Of a DNA stretch of 5,591 bases, positions 5,436-5,591 are shown one piece after another (within the stretch, counting starts at the first letter, position 1; the number at the start of each line of letters is the position of its first letter). The DNA lies in NCBI GenBank assembly GCA_003445125.1, contig DLVP01000120.1, positions 159 through 5,749 on the forward strand, written 5' to 3'. The notes beneath the pieces were generated by a model, which was not told the DNA's origin, searched no databases, and saw only the letters and a list, made by a program, of their open reading frames with translations. The position numbers and the translations under genes are program-made. This DNA is from Oscillospiraceae bacterium (lineage in GTDB: Bacteria > Bacillota > Clostridia > Oscillospirales > Ruminococcaceae).

Positions 5436-5591
5436 ATGAAATTCAAAATTTTCATTCTGTTGATGATGACCGTTTTTTGCGGGCTGAGCGCCTGCACAAC
5501 CCATGGGGCGAACAGCACCGACCGCAGCACTGTTTCCGATGAGAGTTTCGTTTCCGAGGAAAAATCCTCCCTTGCAGAAACCGTCAATACG
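5436..5591 (+). CDS. Second lipoprotein, N-terminal part only (cut by window edge)
   Basis: An open frame of 52 residues runs from the ATG at 5436 to the end of the window without a stop. GGGGGA (5425-5430) five bases upstream is the likely ribosome binding site. Residues 1-20 are a lipoprotein signal peptide: K2/K4, a hydrophobic core, and lipobox LSAC with C20 as the lipidated cysteine. After it comes a polar tether rich in Ser, Thr and Glu. The cysteine is at the same position as in the preceding lipoprotein and the early tether is alike (NSDSRS versus NSTDRS), suggesting a tandem paralogue. Its gene starts 55 bases after the previous stop, in the same direction. No functional domain is visible in this fragment. 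Confidence 0.8.
   Translation, partial: MKFKIFILLMMTVFCGLSACTTHGANSTDRSTVSDESFVSEEKSSLAETVNT

Noticed and set aside
1..5591. tRNA/rRNA genes, CRISPR arrays, insertion sequences, attachment sites
   Set aside because: No repeat-spacer pattern, transposase, integrase, long inverted repeats or tRNA-like cloverleaf was noticed on either strand.

Overview
The window looks like the chromosome of an anaerobic, low-to-moderate GC Firmicute, most likely a clostridial or Oscillospiraceae/Ruminococcaceae-type gut bacterium. This rests on strong AGGAGG-type ribosome binding sites, textbook sigma-A promoters, a WYL/WCX regulator, a cysteine-rich Mrp ATPase of clostridial style, and Gram-positive-style lipoproteins. 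The genus is an inference and cannot be fixed from this sequence.

Left half (1-2864, all minus strand): three genes in transcription order are a WYL-family regulator (2816->1851), an Mrp/ApbC-type P-loop ATPase (1790->945) and asparaginyl-tRNA synthetase (943->window edge, C-terminus missing). mrp and asnS are one base apart and share a perfect consensus promoter, TTGACA-N17-TATAAT, whose -35 box overlaps the stop codon of the WYL gene. No terminator separates the WYL gene from mrp, so read-through is possible.

Centre (2817-2966): a compact divergent control region. The WYL gene (minus) and the right-hand operon (plus) are driven by back-to-back promoters whose -35 boxes are 9 bp apart. Two direct copies of TTGACAA lie 16 bp apart there, a plausible place for shared regulation.

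Right half (2967-5591, all plus strand): an apparent operon, more AT-rich by eye than the left half. First is a 395-residue protein with an N-terminal ricin-type beta-trefoil, a linker and a C-terminal M23 (LytM/lysostaphin-like) zinc endopeptidase with all expected catalytic residues, but no signal peptide. Next, 26 bp downstream, is a 399-residue lipoprotein built from two copies of a ~135-residue module. Last is the start of a second lipoprotein with a very similar N-terminus, cut by the window edge, with a small hairpin between the two lipoprotein genes.

Working together: the left genes are housekeeping (translation, Fe-S assembly) plus a regulator. The right genes form an accessory cell-envelope unit: a putative peptidoglycan-cutting enzyme with a sugar-binding domain, linked to surface lipoproteins. 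Whether this is a remodelling system, a bacteriolysin with protective lipoproteins, or something else is not decided by the sequence. It is the most interesting part of the window.
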